Below are positions 35,671 to 44,977 of a stretch of 64,000 bases of DNA, in pieces. Location of the stretch: contig NZ_CP034692.1 of assembly GCF_004114375.1 (NCBI RefSeq), positions 1,550,001 through 1,614,000 on the forward strand, written 5' to 3'. The stretch is from Halorubrum sp. BOL3-1. GTDB taxonomy: Archaea > Halobacteriota > Halobacteria > Halobacteriales > Haloferacaceae. Made by a program: the position numbers and the translations under genes. The notes under the pieces are model-generated. The model had not been told where the DNA came from. It searched no databases and was given only the letters and a program-made list of their open reading frames with translations. Position 1 is the first letter of the stretch. Each line of letters starts with the position of its first letter.

Positions 35671-36594
35671 ATGGTAACGAAAGAAGAAGTCATCGAGCAG
35701 TACGACGTGGAAGCGATGGACGAGGCGGACAACGTGGACCTTTCTGAAGACGACTTGGAGAACGGCTCCAAGGGGCAGCTCATCAAACGCGCCGGTCAGC
35801 TCCGAGACCGACGCAACGAGCTGAACCAGATGGCCTCCGAGCGCGCGTCCAAGCGCGACGACCTCAACGCGAAGACGCGCGAGAAGGTCGACGAGGCTCA
35901 GGAACACCGCGAGAACCGCGACGAGCTCAACGAGCAGGTTCAGGAACACAAGGATAAGCGCAACGAGCTCAATGCCGATGCCAACGAGCTGTTCGACGAG
36001 GTCGAGGAACTCAAACAGGACCTCGAACTCGGCTCCGGCAAGTCCATCGAGGAGCTCGAAGAGGAGATCGAGGACCTCGAGTTCCGTCAGCAGACGGAGG
36101 TCCTCGACGCGGAGGACGAGCGCGAGCTGATCGAGAAGATCGACGACAAACGCGAGAAGCTCGCCGAAAAGAAGGAGAAGGTCGACGACACGAGCGAGCT
36201 GGACGACCTCGTCGAGGAGGCCGAGGAGGTCCGCTCGGAGGCCTCGAAGCACCACCAGAAGGTGACGGAGCTCGCGGACAAGGCCCAGGAACACCACAAC
36301 AACATGATCGAGGCCTACCGCGAGGCCGACGACATCCGCGACGAGGCCGACGAGATGCACGACCTCTTCGTCGAGGCCCAGGAGGCGGCCGACCGCCACC
36401 ACGAGGACTTCGTCCGCGTCCAGAAGCGCCTGCGCGAGCTCGACAAGAAGGAGGAGGAGGAGCGTCAGGACGAGCGCGCCGAGAAGCGCGAAGAGGAGAA
36501 GGAGGAGGCCGAGGAGATCTATCAGAAGTTCAAGGAGGGCGAGACGCTCGACACCGAGGACCTGATGAAGCTCCAGAAGACCGGTCTCCTGTAA
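35671..36594 (+). CDS. Archaeal coiled-coil protein (COG1340-like)
   Basis: A 307-aa, very highly charged protein, almost all alpha-helix. Heptad-type coiled coil runs from about 40 to 290 (QLIKRAGQLRDRRNELNQMA; EELEEEIEDLEFRQQTEVLD; LDKKEEEERQDERAEKREEE). Such proteins are often mislabelled phosphoserine phosphatase; there is no phosphatase motif here. The end (EEIYQKFKEGETLDTEDLMK, then LQKTGLL) is conserved among archaeal homologues as I recall. The function is unknown, perhaps nucleic-acid or ribosome associated. Confidence 0.85.
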   Translation: MVTKEEVIEQYDVEAMDEADNVDLSEDDLENGSKGQLIKRAGQLRDRRNELNQMASERASKRDDLNAKTREKVDEAQEHRENRDELNEQVQEHKDKRNELNADANELFDEVEELKQDLELGSGKSIEELEEEIEDLEFRQQTEVLDAEDERELIEKIDDKREKLAEKKEKVDDTSELDDLVEEAEEVRSEASKHHQKVTELADKAQEHHNNMIEAYREADDIRDEADEMHDLFVEAQEAADRHHEDFVRVQKRLRELDKKEEEERQDERAEKREEEKEEAEEIYQKFKEGETLDTEDLMKLQKTGLL

Positions 36595-36740
36595 GCCGGC
36601 CGATATCGCGGTTCCGACGCGGTTTTTCTGCGGCTTTTCCGAACCGGTAGCGTCGCGGCCGCGACGGGCGACCGGCACCGCCGGCCGCGCTCGACGACAC
36701 CGGCCACGGCTTATAAACGCATGCGACGCTAACCGCTAGT

Positions 36741-37676
36741 ATGGACGACGTGCCGACGAACGGACGGAACGGGTTGCTCGCGGCCGCCGCGGCCGGCGCG
36801 GCGACGACGATCGCGGCCCGCGCGGCCCTCGCGCGGCTCACCGGCGGGCGGTTCGGTGACGACGACGAGTACAACACCGCGAAGGTGACCGTCTCGGGAC
36901 CGATCCGACGGAACCAGGGGCGGCCGTCGCCGCTGTCGGGACCGGGCGGCGCGACCGCGGACGACGTGGTCGAACAGGTCGAGGCGGCCGACGAGGACGA
37001 CGACGCCGAAGCGCTGCTCGTCGAGCTCAACACGCCCGGCGGCGAGGTCGTCCCGAGCGACGACATCCGGCGGGCCGCCGCCGAGTTCGACGGGCCGACG
37101 GTGGCGTACGCGACCGACCTCTGTGCGTCCGGCGGCTACTGGATCGCGAGCGGCTGCGACGAGCTGTGGGCGCGCGACGCGAGCCTCGTCGGCTCCATCG
37201 GCGTCGTCGGCTCGCGGCCGAACGCGAAGGGGCTGGCCGACAAGCTCGGGGTCTCCTACGAGCAGTTCACGGCCGGCGAGTACAAGGACGCCGGCGTCCC
37301 GCTGAAGGAGATCGAAGAGGACGAACGCGAGTACCTCCAGGGGATCATCGACGGGTACTACGAGCAGTTCGTCGAGACCGTGAGCGAGGGTCGCGACATG
37401 GACTCCGAGGAGATCAGAGAGACCGAGGCCCGCGTGTACCTCGGCGACGACGCCGCGGAGATCGGCCTCGTCGACGAGCTTGGAACCGAGGACGACGTGG
37501 AAGACCGGCTCGCGGACCTGCTCGGATCGGAGCCCGAAGTGCGGGAGTTCACCCCGGATCGCGGGCTTGCGGAGCGGCTCGGCATCGGCGCCGAGCGCGT
37601 CGCGTTCGCGGCCGGGAACGGCGTCGCGAGCGTGTTCGCGAACGACGGCGGCGACATCGACGTGGAGCTTCGGTAG
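36741..37676 (+). CDS. sppA: Signal peptide peptidase SppA-like protease
   Basis: A 311-aa serine/lysine protease of family S49. An N-terminal hydrophobic helix (about 11-34) anchors it. The nucleophile is Ser130 in LCASGGYWIASG and the base is Lys182 in AGEYKDAGV. The fold signatures ELNTPGGEVVPSDDI and GSIGVVGSRPNAKGLADKLGV are clear. It would degrade cleaved signal peptides or membrane fragments. It is single-domain, as in archaea and Bacillus. Confidence 0.92.
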   Translation: MDDVPTNGRNGLLAAAAAGAATTIAARAALARLTGGRFGDDDEYNTAKVTVSGPIRRNQGRPSPLSGPGGATADDVVEQVEAADEDDDAEALLVELNTPGGEVVPSDDIRRAAAEFDGPTVAYATDLCASGGYWIASGCDELWARDASLVGSIGVVGSRPNAKGLADKLGVSYEQFTAGEYKDAGVPLKEIEEDEREYLQGIIDGYYEQFVETVSEGRDMDSEEIRETEARVYLGDDAAEIGLVDELGTEDDVEDRLADLLGSEPEVREFTPDRGLAERLGIGAERVAFAAGNGVASVFANDGGDIDVELR

Positions 37677-37748
37677 GCACGCAGCGCGACCGACGGCCGG
37701 AGACGGCTCACGGGAGGATTTTTGTCCGACCGCGGTGTGAGACGACAC

Positions 37749-38885
37749 GTGACGACGCTGGTCCTCTGCGTCGACCGCTCGGGGGCGATCGGTCGCGCCA
37801 CCAACGTCCCGATGCCGGTCGCCGGCTGGGAGGCCGTCCGGTCGCTGGTTACGGACGCCGGGTTAGACGACCCCGAGGACGCCAGCGTGAACTGTCTGCT
37901 GGAGTCGCTACGTGTCGCGCGCGACCTCAGGGACGAGCGCGAGGAGTCGGTGGTCGCGGTCGTCTCCGCCGAGAGCGACACCGCGGTCGGCGCCGACCGC
38001 TCGGTCGCGGCCCAGCTCGACGACCTCGTGGAGCGGTACGAGCCGCGGGCCGCGATCGTCGTCGTCGACTCCGCCGAGGACGAGCGCGTCCTCCCGGTCG
38101 TCGAGTCGCGGGTGCCCGTCGACTCCGTCGACCGCGTCGTCGTCCGGCAGGCCCGCGACATCGAGTCCACCTACTACCTTCTCAAGCAGTTCCTGGCCGA
38201 CGAGCAGCTCCGGTCGACGGTGTTGGTCCCAATCGGCGTCGCGCTGCTGTTGCTGCCGGTGCTGTTCTACCGGTTCTCCGCCGGCGAGGCGATCGCGGGC
38301 GTCGCCGGCCTGCTCGGCGCCGCGCTGCTGTACAAGGGGCTCGCGATCGACCGGCTCGTGGCGGGGATGCCGGAGCGGATTCGCGAGGCGCTGTACGCCG
38401 GGCAGGTGTCGGTCGTGACGTACGTCGTCGCCGGCGGGCTGGCCCTGGTCGGCGGCTTCTTCGGGGTCATCGCCGCGTCGGAGCTGAGCGCCGGGTCGCC
38501 CCGGCTCGTCGAGGTCGTCGAGTTCACTTTCGCGGCGGTCCCGTGGTTCGCCGTCGCCGGCGTGACCGCGGCGGTAGGGCGGCTGCTCGACGAGCTGATC
38601 CGCGACGAGGGGATCCGGACGCCGTACCTCAACCTCCCGTTCGTCATCGCGGCCGTCGCCCTCGTCGTCCGCGGCTTCGCCGGATACTTCCTCGCGCAGG
38701 AGGCGGTTCGCGGCCCGCTGTCCGTCTACGGAATGGCGATGACCCCGGTCCAGCAGCTCGCGACGTTCATCCTCGGCGGCATCGTCGTGTCGCTCGTCGG
38801 CGTCAGGGTCGCCAGCGACGTCGGCACGGAGACCCTCGAAGGCGTTATCGACGCGGAGCGGGAAGCGGACGGGCAGCGGGAGTGA
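37749..38885 (+). CDS. DUF373 family membrane protein
   Basis: A 378-aa protein. An N-terminal soluble domain (about 1-145, TTLVLCVDRSGAIGRATNVP, then AAQLDDLVERYEPRAAIVVV) is followed by about six membrane helices (150-360). This is the DUF373 layout, found throughout euryarchaea with no known function. The GTG at 37749 matches the usual MTTLVLCVDR start; a TTG at 37722 is possible but gives a non-family extension. It follows sppA by 72 bases. Confidence 0.85.
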   Translation: MTTLVLCVDRSGAIGRATNVPMPVAGWEAVRSLVTDAGLDDPEDASVNCLLESLRVARDLRDEREESVVAVVSAESDTAVGADRSVAAQLDDLVERYEPRAAIVVVDSAEDERVLPVVESRVPVDSVDRVVVRQARDIESTYYLLKQFLADEQLRSTVLVPIGVALLLLPVLFYRFSAGEAIAGVAGLLGAALLYKGLAIDRLVAGMPERIREALYAGQVSVVTYVVAGGLALVGGFFGVIAASELSAGSPRLVEVVEFTFAAVPWFAVAGVTAAVGRLLDELIRDEGIRTPYLNLPFVIAAVALVVRGFAGYFLAQEAVRGPLSVYGMAMTPVQQLATFILGGIVVSLVGVRVASDVGTETLEGVIDAEREADGQRE

Positions 38886-38960
38886 GGGGCCGACGAGGCC
38901 GGTCGGGGAACCTCGCGTCCGACCGACCCCCTTTTGTCGGTCGCGCCCGCGTGAGCGGGC

Positions 38961-39785
38961 ATGGACGTGTACGGACTGATCGGGAACCCGGTCGGCCACT
39001 CGCTGTCGCCGCCGATGCACGAGGCGGGCTACGAGGCGCTCGGACTCGACGCGCGGTACGTGACCTTCGAGCCGGACGCCGACGCCGCGGCCGCGGCGAT
39101 CGAGGGCGCGGCCGACCTCGGCGTCGCGGGTCTCAACGTCACGGTGCCGTTCAAGCGGGACGCGCTCGACGCGGTCGATCCCGCCCCGCTCGCCGCGCGC
39201 ATCGGCGCGGTCAACACGGTCGATTACGCTCCCGTCCGTGACGGCGACGCCGACCGTCCGCGCGGCCGCAACACCGACGCCGCCGGAGTGACGCGAGCGC
39301 TCGCGCACCACGACGTGACGGTCGACGGCCGCGACGCGCTCGTGGTGGGCGCGGGCGGCGCGGGGCGGGCGGCCGCGTTCGCGCTGGCCGACGCGGGCGC
39401 GACCGTCCGCGTCGCGAACCGCACCGCGGAGCGCGCGGTCGAGCTGGCCGAGGCGGTCCCGGACGCGACCGGCGGCGGTCTCGACGACCTCGCTGACCGC
39501 GTCGCCGCCGCCGACCTGCTCGTCAACGCGACGAGCGTGGGGATGGACGCGCCCGACGAGACGCCGGTCCCGGCCGAACACCTCCACGGCGACCTCGCGG
39601 TCCTCGACGCGGTGTACGCCCCGGTCGAGACGCGCCTGCTTCGGGAGGCGGCCGACGCGGGCGCGACGGCGGTCGACGGCGCGTGGATGCTGCTGTTCCA
39701 GGGCGTCGAGGCGTTCGAGATCTGGACCGACGAGGAAGCCCCGGTCGACGCGATGAACGCGGCGCTACGGTCGGGGTTGGAGTAG
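38961..39785 (+). CDS. aroE: Shikimate dehydrogenase
   Basis: A 274-aa enzyme reducing 3-dehydroshikimate with NADPH in aromatic amino-acid synthesis. The shikimate site is visible: [15 protein letters not shown] at about 9-23, Lys65 in [11 protein letters not shown], and Asp in [12 protein letters not shown]. The NADPH motif is [20 protein letters not shown] (about 132), with ANRTAERA after it and [17 protein letters not shown] near the end. The pathway link is to the chorismate-using operon 1.3 kb downstream. Confidence 0.95.
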   Translation: MDVYGLIGNPVGHSLSPPMHEAGYEALGLDARYVTFEPDADAAAAAIEGAADLGVAGLNVTVPFKRDALDAVDPAPLAARIGAVNTVDYAPVRDGDADRPRGRNTDAAGVTRALAHHDVTVDGRDALVVGAGGAGRAAAFALADAGATVRVANRTAERAVELAEAVPDATGGGLDDLADRVAAADLLVNATSVGMDAPDETPVPAEHLHGDLAVLDAVYAPVETRLLREAADAGATAVDGAWMLLFQGVEAFEIWTDEEAPVDAMNAALRSGLE

Positions 39786-39887
39786 CGCGGCCGAGAGTCG
39801 GGTCGGCCCTGTCGAGGTCCCCGGTCGGTGACGCGTGGCAATCCGAGTGTGGTCGGTACGGGTACCGCAGTGATCGTTCTGCTGGAT

Positions 39888-39936
39888 CGATGCGGTGGCG
39901 CGCGCCTGCGAGCGGTCGCCATCGGCGACCGTCGAC
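39888..39936 (-). repeat. Fragment of the dispersed hairpin repeat, copy F
   Basis: Only the end block is present: TGCGGTGGCGCGCGCCTGCG at 39891-39910, then AGCGGTCGCCATCGGCGACCG with stem CGGTCGCC/GGCGACCG (39913-39920 with 39924-39931). It lies between aroE and the convergent CopD-like gene. The stem sequence differs from the other copies but still pairs. Confidence 0.7.
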
Positions 39937-39949
39937 GGAGCCGAGACGA

Positions 39950-40408
39950 TTAAAACAGCGTCGGGCTGGCGAGCAGTCCGGCGGTGACGATCAGCCCGAC
40001 CGAGACCGCCGACGCGCCGTAGAGAAACGGTTTCGCGTCGCGGGCCGGCTCCCGAAGCTTGCCCGCGTCGAGTCCGTCGGCTAACTTCGAGCCGCCCACC
40101 TCGACGAGTCCGGTCCCGACGAACCACAGCCCCAGCATCGTCACCACGAGGTGACCCCGGGGCGTCCCGGTCAGCGCCTCGAACGTGTACAGGTTGCCGG
40201 CCATGTGCCCGCCGGTGAGGACGAACGCGACCGCGCCGATCCGGGTGATCCAGCGCAGGCGACCGACGATCGGCCCGAGCGCGTCGGTCCCGACGTCGCC
40301 GCGGAGCGCCGGCGGGAGGACCGCGAGGGTGACGAACAGCACGCTGCCGACCCAGAGGACGGCGAAGCCGACGTGGACCGACCACATGACCGGGTTGAGA
40401 ACGTCCAT
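39950..40408 (-). CDS. CopD-like four-helix membrane protein
   Basis: A 152-aa membrane protein with four hydrophobic helices. The pattern (WSVHVGFAVLWVGSVLFVTL; RLRWITRIGAVAFVLTGGHM; GHLVVTMLGLWFVGTGLVEV; LYGASAVSVGLIVTAGLL) with His residues in helices 1 and 2 resembles CopD/DUF2269-type proteins, which may handle copper or heme. TTTATAAAT on the minus strand (40430-40438) is about 25 bases before the ATG, giving a leaderless message. Confidence 0.7.
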   Translation of the reverse strand: MDVLNPVMWSVHVGFAVLWVGSVLFVTLAVLPPALRGDVGTDALGPIVGRLRWITRIGAVAFVLTGGHMAGNLYTFEALTGTPRGHLVVTMLGLWFVGTGLVEVGGSKLADGLDAGKLREPARDAKPFLYGASAVSVGLIVTAGLLASPTLF

Positions 40409-40523
40409 ATCGTTCGGACGACCCGGTCCCATTTATAAACCGACGAGACCGAATCGCGACCGGAACCGCGAGCGGTTGCGGCGGAAAGGGTTTTTAAATA
40501 CCTCGCACGTGTAGCCGTCGGTA

Positions 40524-41063
40524 ATGGCCCTGCTTCAGAAGCTCAAGGAGAAACTCGGATTCGGGAGCGGCTCGGCCGAACGCGAGTCCGGCGAGACCGA
40601 AGTGACGATCGAACACGAGGCGACGCCGTCCGACGACGAGTCCGCGGTCGAGGACCGCGACTCGGGACTCGACGACGGAGTGACGAGCGACGAGGCGGCC
40701 GACGAGCCGGAGACGGACGCCGAGCCCGCCGAGGCCGCGGAAGCGACGGCCGACGACGACGAGACCGCGGTCGACGAAGCGACGGACGACAGCGACGAGG
40801 CGGTCGAAGGGGGCGACGCGGTCGAAGAGGACGAGGCCGTCGAACCGGACGAGACGGCCGAGGCGGCCGACGATGCGACCGTCGACGGCCCGAGCGTCGA
40901 GGAGATCAAGGGCATCGGCCCGGCGTACGCCGAGCGGCTCGCGGAGGTCGACATCGAGACCGTCGACCAGCTCGCGGCCGCCGACGCCGCCGACATCGCG
41001 GAGGGCGCGAGCATCAGCGAGAAACGCGCGGCGCGGTGGATCGACCGCACGAGCGAGTTCTGA
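40524..41063 (+). CDS. Acidic protein with C-terminal helix-hairpin-helix domain
   Basis: A 179-aa protein. A short basic amphipathic start ([17 protein letters not shown]) leads into a long, very acidic, disordered region (about 20-115), then a helix-hairpin-helix domain (about 122-179, [36 protein letters not shown]). Such domains bind DNA or proteins non-specifically. The function is unknown. TTTTTAAATA at 40491-40500 is a good box A, 24 bases before the ATG. Confidence 0.8.
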   Translation: MALLQKLKEKLGFGSGSAERESGETEVTIEHEATPSDDESAVEDRDSGLDDGVTSDEAADEPETDAEPAEAAEATADDDETAVDEATDDSDEAVEGGDAVEEDEAVEPDETAEAADDATVDGPSVEEIKGIGPAYAERLAEVDIETVDQLAAADAADIAEGASISEKRAARWIDRTSEF

Positions 41064-41118
41064 GTCGGTCGGTTTCGACGACCACAACTGTTTCACCGTC
41101 CCCGCCGAAGGGCGTTGT

Positions 41119-42825
41119 ATGAGCCGAACGGAACACACCGACCGGGACCGGTTCCGCGCGGTCGCCGCCGCGGCGCCGGGCGGCGCGCGGGTCCCGGTCG
41201 AACGCCGGGTCGTCGTCGACGACCCGTTCGCGGCCTACCGCCGGGCGCGGGACGGTCACGGCGGCGTCTTCTACGAGACCACCGGCGGCCAGTCCGGATG
41301 GGGGTACTTCGGCGTCGACCCGGTCGAGCGGCTGACCGTCTCCGGCGAGGCGGCAGTCGTCGAGGCGTCGGAGTCGAGGGGTTCGGGCGACTACCGCCGC
41401 CCGTCGCCCTCGCTTTCGGCGCTGGAGGGCGTCCTCGACGGCGAGACCCTCGCCCGCGGCGACTGCGAGGTCCCGTACCCGTGCGGCGCGTTCGGGTGGC
41501 TCTCCTACGACGTCGCCCGCGAGCTGGAGGACTTCCCGGCGGCCCCGCCCGAGGGCCCGGGCGCGGCCGACGACCGAGACCTTCCGCGGCTTCAGGTCGC
41601 GCTCTTCGACAGGGTCGCGGCCTGGGAGTGCCCGGTCGACGGCGCCGAGACGGTCCTGCGCGTGACCGCCTGCCCCCGCGTTCCGGAGGGCCTCGACGAC
41701 CCGGACGCCGACCGCGACGCGCTCGACGCGCTGTTCGACGAGGGAGCGGAGCGGGCGGCGGCGCTGATAGCGCGGATCGAGACCGGCGACCCGAGTTCGG
41801 GGGATCCCCCCGACCCGACCGCCGAGCGCGCGACCTTCGAGAGCGACGTCGGCCGCGAGGGGTACGCCGACGCGGTGCGGCGCGTGAAGGGGCACGTCCG
41901 GGAGGGCGACACGTTCCAGGCGAACGTCTCCCAGCGCCTGACCGCGCCGGCGGCGGTCCACCCGGTCGACGCGTACGACGCGCTCCGGGAAGTGAACCCC
42001 GCGCCGTACTCCGGGCTGATCGAGTTCGGCGGGACCGGAGACGCCGGGACCGACCGCACGAGCGGCGTCGACCTCGTGAGCGCGAGTCCCGAGCTCCTCC
42101 TCCGGCGAGCGCCGACCGACGACCCCGACCGCGGCGCGCACCTCGTCACGGAGCCCATCGCGGGGACGCGCCCGCGGGGAGACGGCGACGAGGCGGACGC
42201 GGCGCTGGAGGCCGAGCTGACCGGCGACGAGAAGGAGCGCGCCGAACACGCGATGTTGGTCGACCTCGAACGCAACGACCTCGGCAAGGTGTCGCGGTTC
42301 GGCACGGTCGACGTCGCGGAGTACCGCCGCGTCGACCGCTACAGCGAGGTAATGCACCTCGTGAGCCTGATCGAGGGGGAGGCCCGGCCGGACGTGGGGT
42401 TCGCGGACGCGGTCGCGGCCTGCTTCCCCGGCGGGACGATTACGGGCGCGCCGAAGCCGAAGACGATGGCGATCATCGACGAGTTGGAGCCGACGCGCCG
42501 CGGCCCGTACACCGGCTCGATGCTCGCGGCCGGGTTCGACGGGCGCGCGACGCTTTCCATCGTCATCCGCACGCTCGTCTGCCACGCCGCCGAGTACCAC
42601 CTCCGGGTCGGCGCCGGGATCGTCCACGACTCCGACCCGGGCGCCGAGTACGCGGAGACGCTCGCGAAGGCGCGAGCCCTGGTGAGCGCGCTCGACGAGG
42701 CGCTCGCCGCCGGCGAGATGGCGGTCGACGAGACGGTCGAGGGAGGCGTCGACGAGACGGTCGGAGAGGCGGACGAGGCGACCGGGGAGGCGGACGAGGC
42801 GACCGGGGAGGCGGTCGAGCGATGA
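41119..42825 (+). CDS. pabB: Chorismate-binding synthase: aminodeoxychorismate/anthranilate synthase component I
   Basis: A 568-aa enzyme. The N-terminal domain (about 30-180) and the C-terminal chorismate-binding domain are complete: YADAVRRVKGHVREGDTFQA, PAPYSGLIEFGG, SPELLLRR, HAMLVDLERNDLGKVSRFG, FPGGTITGAPKPKTMAIIDE. The gene order with a glutaminase and a class IV aminotransferase argues for p-aminobenzoate synthesis. The key motif is EPIAGTRPRG with Ala, the anthranilate synthase form; bacterial PabB usually has PIKGT. The name therefore rests on context. The C-terminus carries a short repeated EADEATG tail. The stop overlaps the next ATG. Confidence 0.85.
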   Translation: MSRTEHTDRDRFRAVAAAAPGGARVPVERRVVVDDPFAAYRRARDGHGGVFYETTGGQSGWGYFGVDPVERLTVSGEAAVVEASESRGSGDYRRPSPSLSALEGVLDGETLARGDCEVPYPCGAFGWLSYDVARELEDFPAAPPEGPGAADDRDLPRLQVALFDRVAAWECPVDGAETVLRVTACPRVPEGLDDPDADRDALDALFDEGAERAAALIARIETGDPSSGDPPDPTAERATFESDVGREGYADAVRRVKGHVREGDTFQANVSQRLTAPAAVHPVDAYDALREVNPAPYSGLIEFGGTGDAGTDRTSGVDLVSASPELLLRRAPTDDPDRGAHLVTEPIAGTRPRGDGDEADAALEAELTGDEKERAEHAMLVDLERNDLGKVSRFGTVDVAEYRRVDRYSEVMHLVSLIEGEARPDVGFADAVAACFPGGTITGAPKPKTMAIIDELEPTRRGPYTGSMLAAGFDGRATLSIVIRTLVCHAAEYHLRVGAGIVHDSDPGAEYAETLAKARALVSALDEALAAGEMAVDETVEGGVDETVGEADEATGEADEATGEAVER

Positions 42826-43457
42826 CGGACGCCGACGCCACCGACGCGACGGCGGGCTGGCGCGAGGGCGCCGGCGAGGCCGACGCGCGGGTCCTCGTCG
42901 TCGACAACTACGACTCGTTCGCGTACAACCTCGTCCAGTACGTCGGCGAGGTCGCGGGCGCGGTGGCGGTCCGGCGCAACGACGCGGTCGACCTCGCCGG
43001 GATCCGCGCGCTCGACCCCGACGGCGTCGTCGTCTCGCCCGGACCCGGGACACCGGCAGACGCGGGCGTCTCGATCGCCGTCTTCGAACTCGACCGCCCC
43101 GTGTTCGGCGTCTGTCTCGGTCACCAGGCGCTGTGCGCGAACCGGGGGAGCCGCGTCGGCCACGCGCCCGAGGTCGTCCACGGGAAGCCCTCGACTATCA
43201 CCCACGACGGCGCGGGCGTGTTCGCTGGGCTTCCCGACCGGCTCCGCGTCGGTCGGTACCACTCGCTGTGCGTCGAGCGCGAGGACCTCCCGAACGAGGT
43301 CGTCGAGACCGCCCACACGGAGGACGAGCGCGAGGTCGTAATGGGCGTTCGACACCGCGAGAAGCCGCACGTCGGCGTCCAGTTCCATCCGGAGAGCATC
43401 CTCACCCCCCGCGGGAAGCGGATGGTGCGGAACTTCGTGGCGGGGTGTGAGCGATGA
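42822..43457 (+). CDS. pabA: Glutamine amidotransferase component II (PabA/TrpG)
   Basis: A 211-aa class I glutaminase feeding ammonia to component I. The motifs are LVVDNYDSFAYNLVQYVGE, the nucleophile Cys in FGVCLGHQALC, HGKPSTITHDGAGVFAGLP, and His/Glu in VQFHPESILTPRG. The N-terminus has about 20 extra acidic residues. It overlaps both neighbours by four bases (ATGA at each end), so the three genes form one tightly coupled operon. Confidence 0.92.
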   Translation: MTDADATDATAGWREGAGEADARVLVVDNYDSFAYNLVQYVGEVAGAVAVRRNDAVDLAGIRALDPDGVVVSPGPGTPADAGVSIAVFELDRPVFGVCLGHQALCANRGSRVGHAPEVVHGKPSTITHDGAGVFAGLPDRLRVGRYHSLCVEREDLPNEVVETAHTEDEREVVMGVRHREKPHVGVQFHPESILTPRGKRMVRNFVAGCER

Positions 43458-44380
43458 GCGACGCCGACCGCGGGGGGGACGGCGAGCGCCTGTACCACGT
43501 CGACGGCGACCTCGTCCCCGCCTCGGCGGCGACCGTCTCGGTCGAGGACCGCGGGTTCGCCTACGGCGACGCCGCGTTCGAGACGATGCGCGCGTACGGC
43601 GGCGACCCCTTCCGGTGGGAGGCCCACGCCGACCGGCTCGCGGACACCTGCGAGACGCTCCGGCTGGACCACGGGCTCGCGGACGCGGACCTGAAACGCC
43701 GGGTCGACGAGACGCTCGCCGCAAACGACCTCGCGGACGCGTACGTGAAGCTCTCGATCACCCGGGGGGCCCAGCCCGGCACGCTCGACCCCGCGCCCGA
43801 GGTCGACCCGACCGTCGTCGTGATCGCGAAGCCGCTCCCGCGGGGCGGCGTGGGCAGCGACCCCGTCCACGACGGGCCGGCCGCGCTTCAGACGACGAAG
43901 ACGCGCAAGCCCGCCGACCGCACGCTCCCCGCCGCCGCGAAGACGCACAACTACCTCAACGGGATTCTGGCTCGGCTCGAACTGCGCGTTACCGACGCCG
44001 ACGAGGCGCTGATGCTCGACCACGACGGCCACGTCGCGGAGGGGGCGACGTCGAACCTCTTTTTCGCGGACGGCGCGGCGCTTCGGACCCCCTCGCTCGA
44101 CGGCCCGATCCTCCCCGGGATCACGAGGGCGGCCGTGATCGATATCGCGAAAGACGAGGGGATCCCCGTCGAGGAGGGGACTTACGCGCCGGACGCGGTG
44201 CGTTCGGCCGACGAGGTCTTCCTCACGAACTCGACGTGGGGGGTCCGACCCGTGGCGACCGTCGACGGCATCGCGGTCGACGGCGACGGCGAGGAGGCCG
44301 CCGGTCCGGTCACGACCCTGATCTCCCGGCTCTACGACCGTCGTATCGAGGAGACACACTACGACGGCGAGCGGCTGTGA
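43454..44380 (+). CDS. pabC: Class IV aminotransferase, probable aminodeoxychorismate lyase
   Basis: A 308-aa PLP enzyme of fold type IV. Typical motifs: VSVEDRGFAYGDAAFETMRAY (about 29-49), the Schiff-base lysine region AAAKTHNYLNGILARLELR (about 158), GHVAEGATSNLFF, and PILPGITRAAVIDIA. Branched-chain aminotransferase and D-amino acid aminotransferase share this fold, but the operon with pabB and pabA points to cleavage of aminodeoxychorismate to p-aminobenzoate. The start overlaps the pabA stop. Confidence 0.85.
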   Translation: MSDADRGGDGERLYHVDGDLVPASAATVSVEDRGFAYGDAAFETMRAYGGDPFRWEAHADRLADTCETLRLDHGLADADLKRRVDETLAANDLADAYVKLSITRGAQPGTLDPAPEVDPTVVVIAKPLPRGGVGSDPVHDGPAALQTTKTRKPADRTLPAAAKTHNYLNGILARLELRVTDADEALMLDHDGHVAEGATSNLFFADGAALRTPSLDGPILPGITRAAVIDIAKDEGIPVEEGTYAPDAVRSADEVFLTNSTWGVRPVATVDGIAVDGDGEEAAGPVTTLISRLYDRRIEETHYDGERL

Positions 44381-44415
44381 GGACGTGAGCCGCTCGACGG
44401 AACGGCCGACGACCG

Positions 44416-44655
44416 ATTGCGGTGGCGCGCCTGCGAGCGGCCGCCCTCGGCGGCCGCGAGCCGGCCCGCGAGGTCGCCGGCGCTACGCGCCGGCTGCCAG
44501 AGAATCTCCGATTCCCGCTGCCGCGAGGCGGTCTTGATCGTGACGAGAATCGCCGCGTACGGCCGAGTGACTGAGGCTTCGGCCGTCTCGGTCGTCGTAC
44601 CGGAAGCGACTGCCTCGTAGCGAACCGCTGAGGCTTCGGTGGCAGTCGCTATCCG
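44416..44655 (-). repeat. Dispersed hairpin repeat element, copy D
   Basis: This occupies most of the 324-base gap between pabC and the DUF7511-like gene; no gene is seen. On the minus strand it has two head motifs (CCACCGAAGCCTCAGCG at 44628-44644 and GGCCGAAGCCTCAG at 44570-44583), then CTCTGGCAGCCGGCGCGTAG, the stem GCCGGCGC/GCGCCGGC (44473-44480 with 44484-44491), the stem GCGGCCGCC/GGCGGCCGC (44437-44445 with 44449-44457), and CTCGCAGGCGCGCCACCGCA. The central stem of copies A-C is missing. Confidence 0.72.
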
Positions 44656-44704
44656 GTCACGACCGACGAGCCGTACGGAAACCCCGAAACGCAAAAAACG
44701 GGTG

Positions 44705-44893
44705 TTATCCCCACTCCTCGCGCGGAATACAGTCCGACTCCCGGACCGTGACCCAGCGGGTGGTCCGCTCGTCGGGATCGACGTCCCGCTCGAAGAACGT
44801 CACCTCGCCGGCGCCGTCGCCGTCGTCGGTCCGTTTACAGACGAGTTCCGGCGACTCGTCGCGAACACGTACGGATGACGTGGACGTGGACAT
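44705..44893 (-). CDS. Small acidic haloarchaeal protein (DUF7511-like)
   Basis: A 62-aa soluble protein: SPELVCKRTDDGDGAGEVTF in the middle and TTRWVTVRESDCIPREEWG at the end. The length and the ending recall a haloarchaeal DUF7511-type family; I am not certain of the number. An AT-rich AGTTATTATG on the minus strand at about 44917-44926 sits 25-30 bases before the ATG. The function is unknown. Confidence 0.68.
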   Translation of the reverse strand: MSTSTSSVRVRDESPELVCKRTDDGDGAGEVTFFERDVDPDERTTRWVTVRESDCIPREEWG

Positions 44894-44977
44894 ACGTCGC
44901 TATTCTCGCCCCGTCTCATAATAACTGTTGGTTTCGGGCGCGAAAAAAGAAACACTACGAAAGTAGTCAACGACCCG

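Noticed and set aside
35671-36594. Phosphoserine phosphatase
   Set aside because: This is a common mislabel for the family; no HAD motif is present and the protein is coiled coil throughout.
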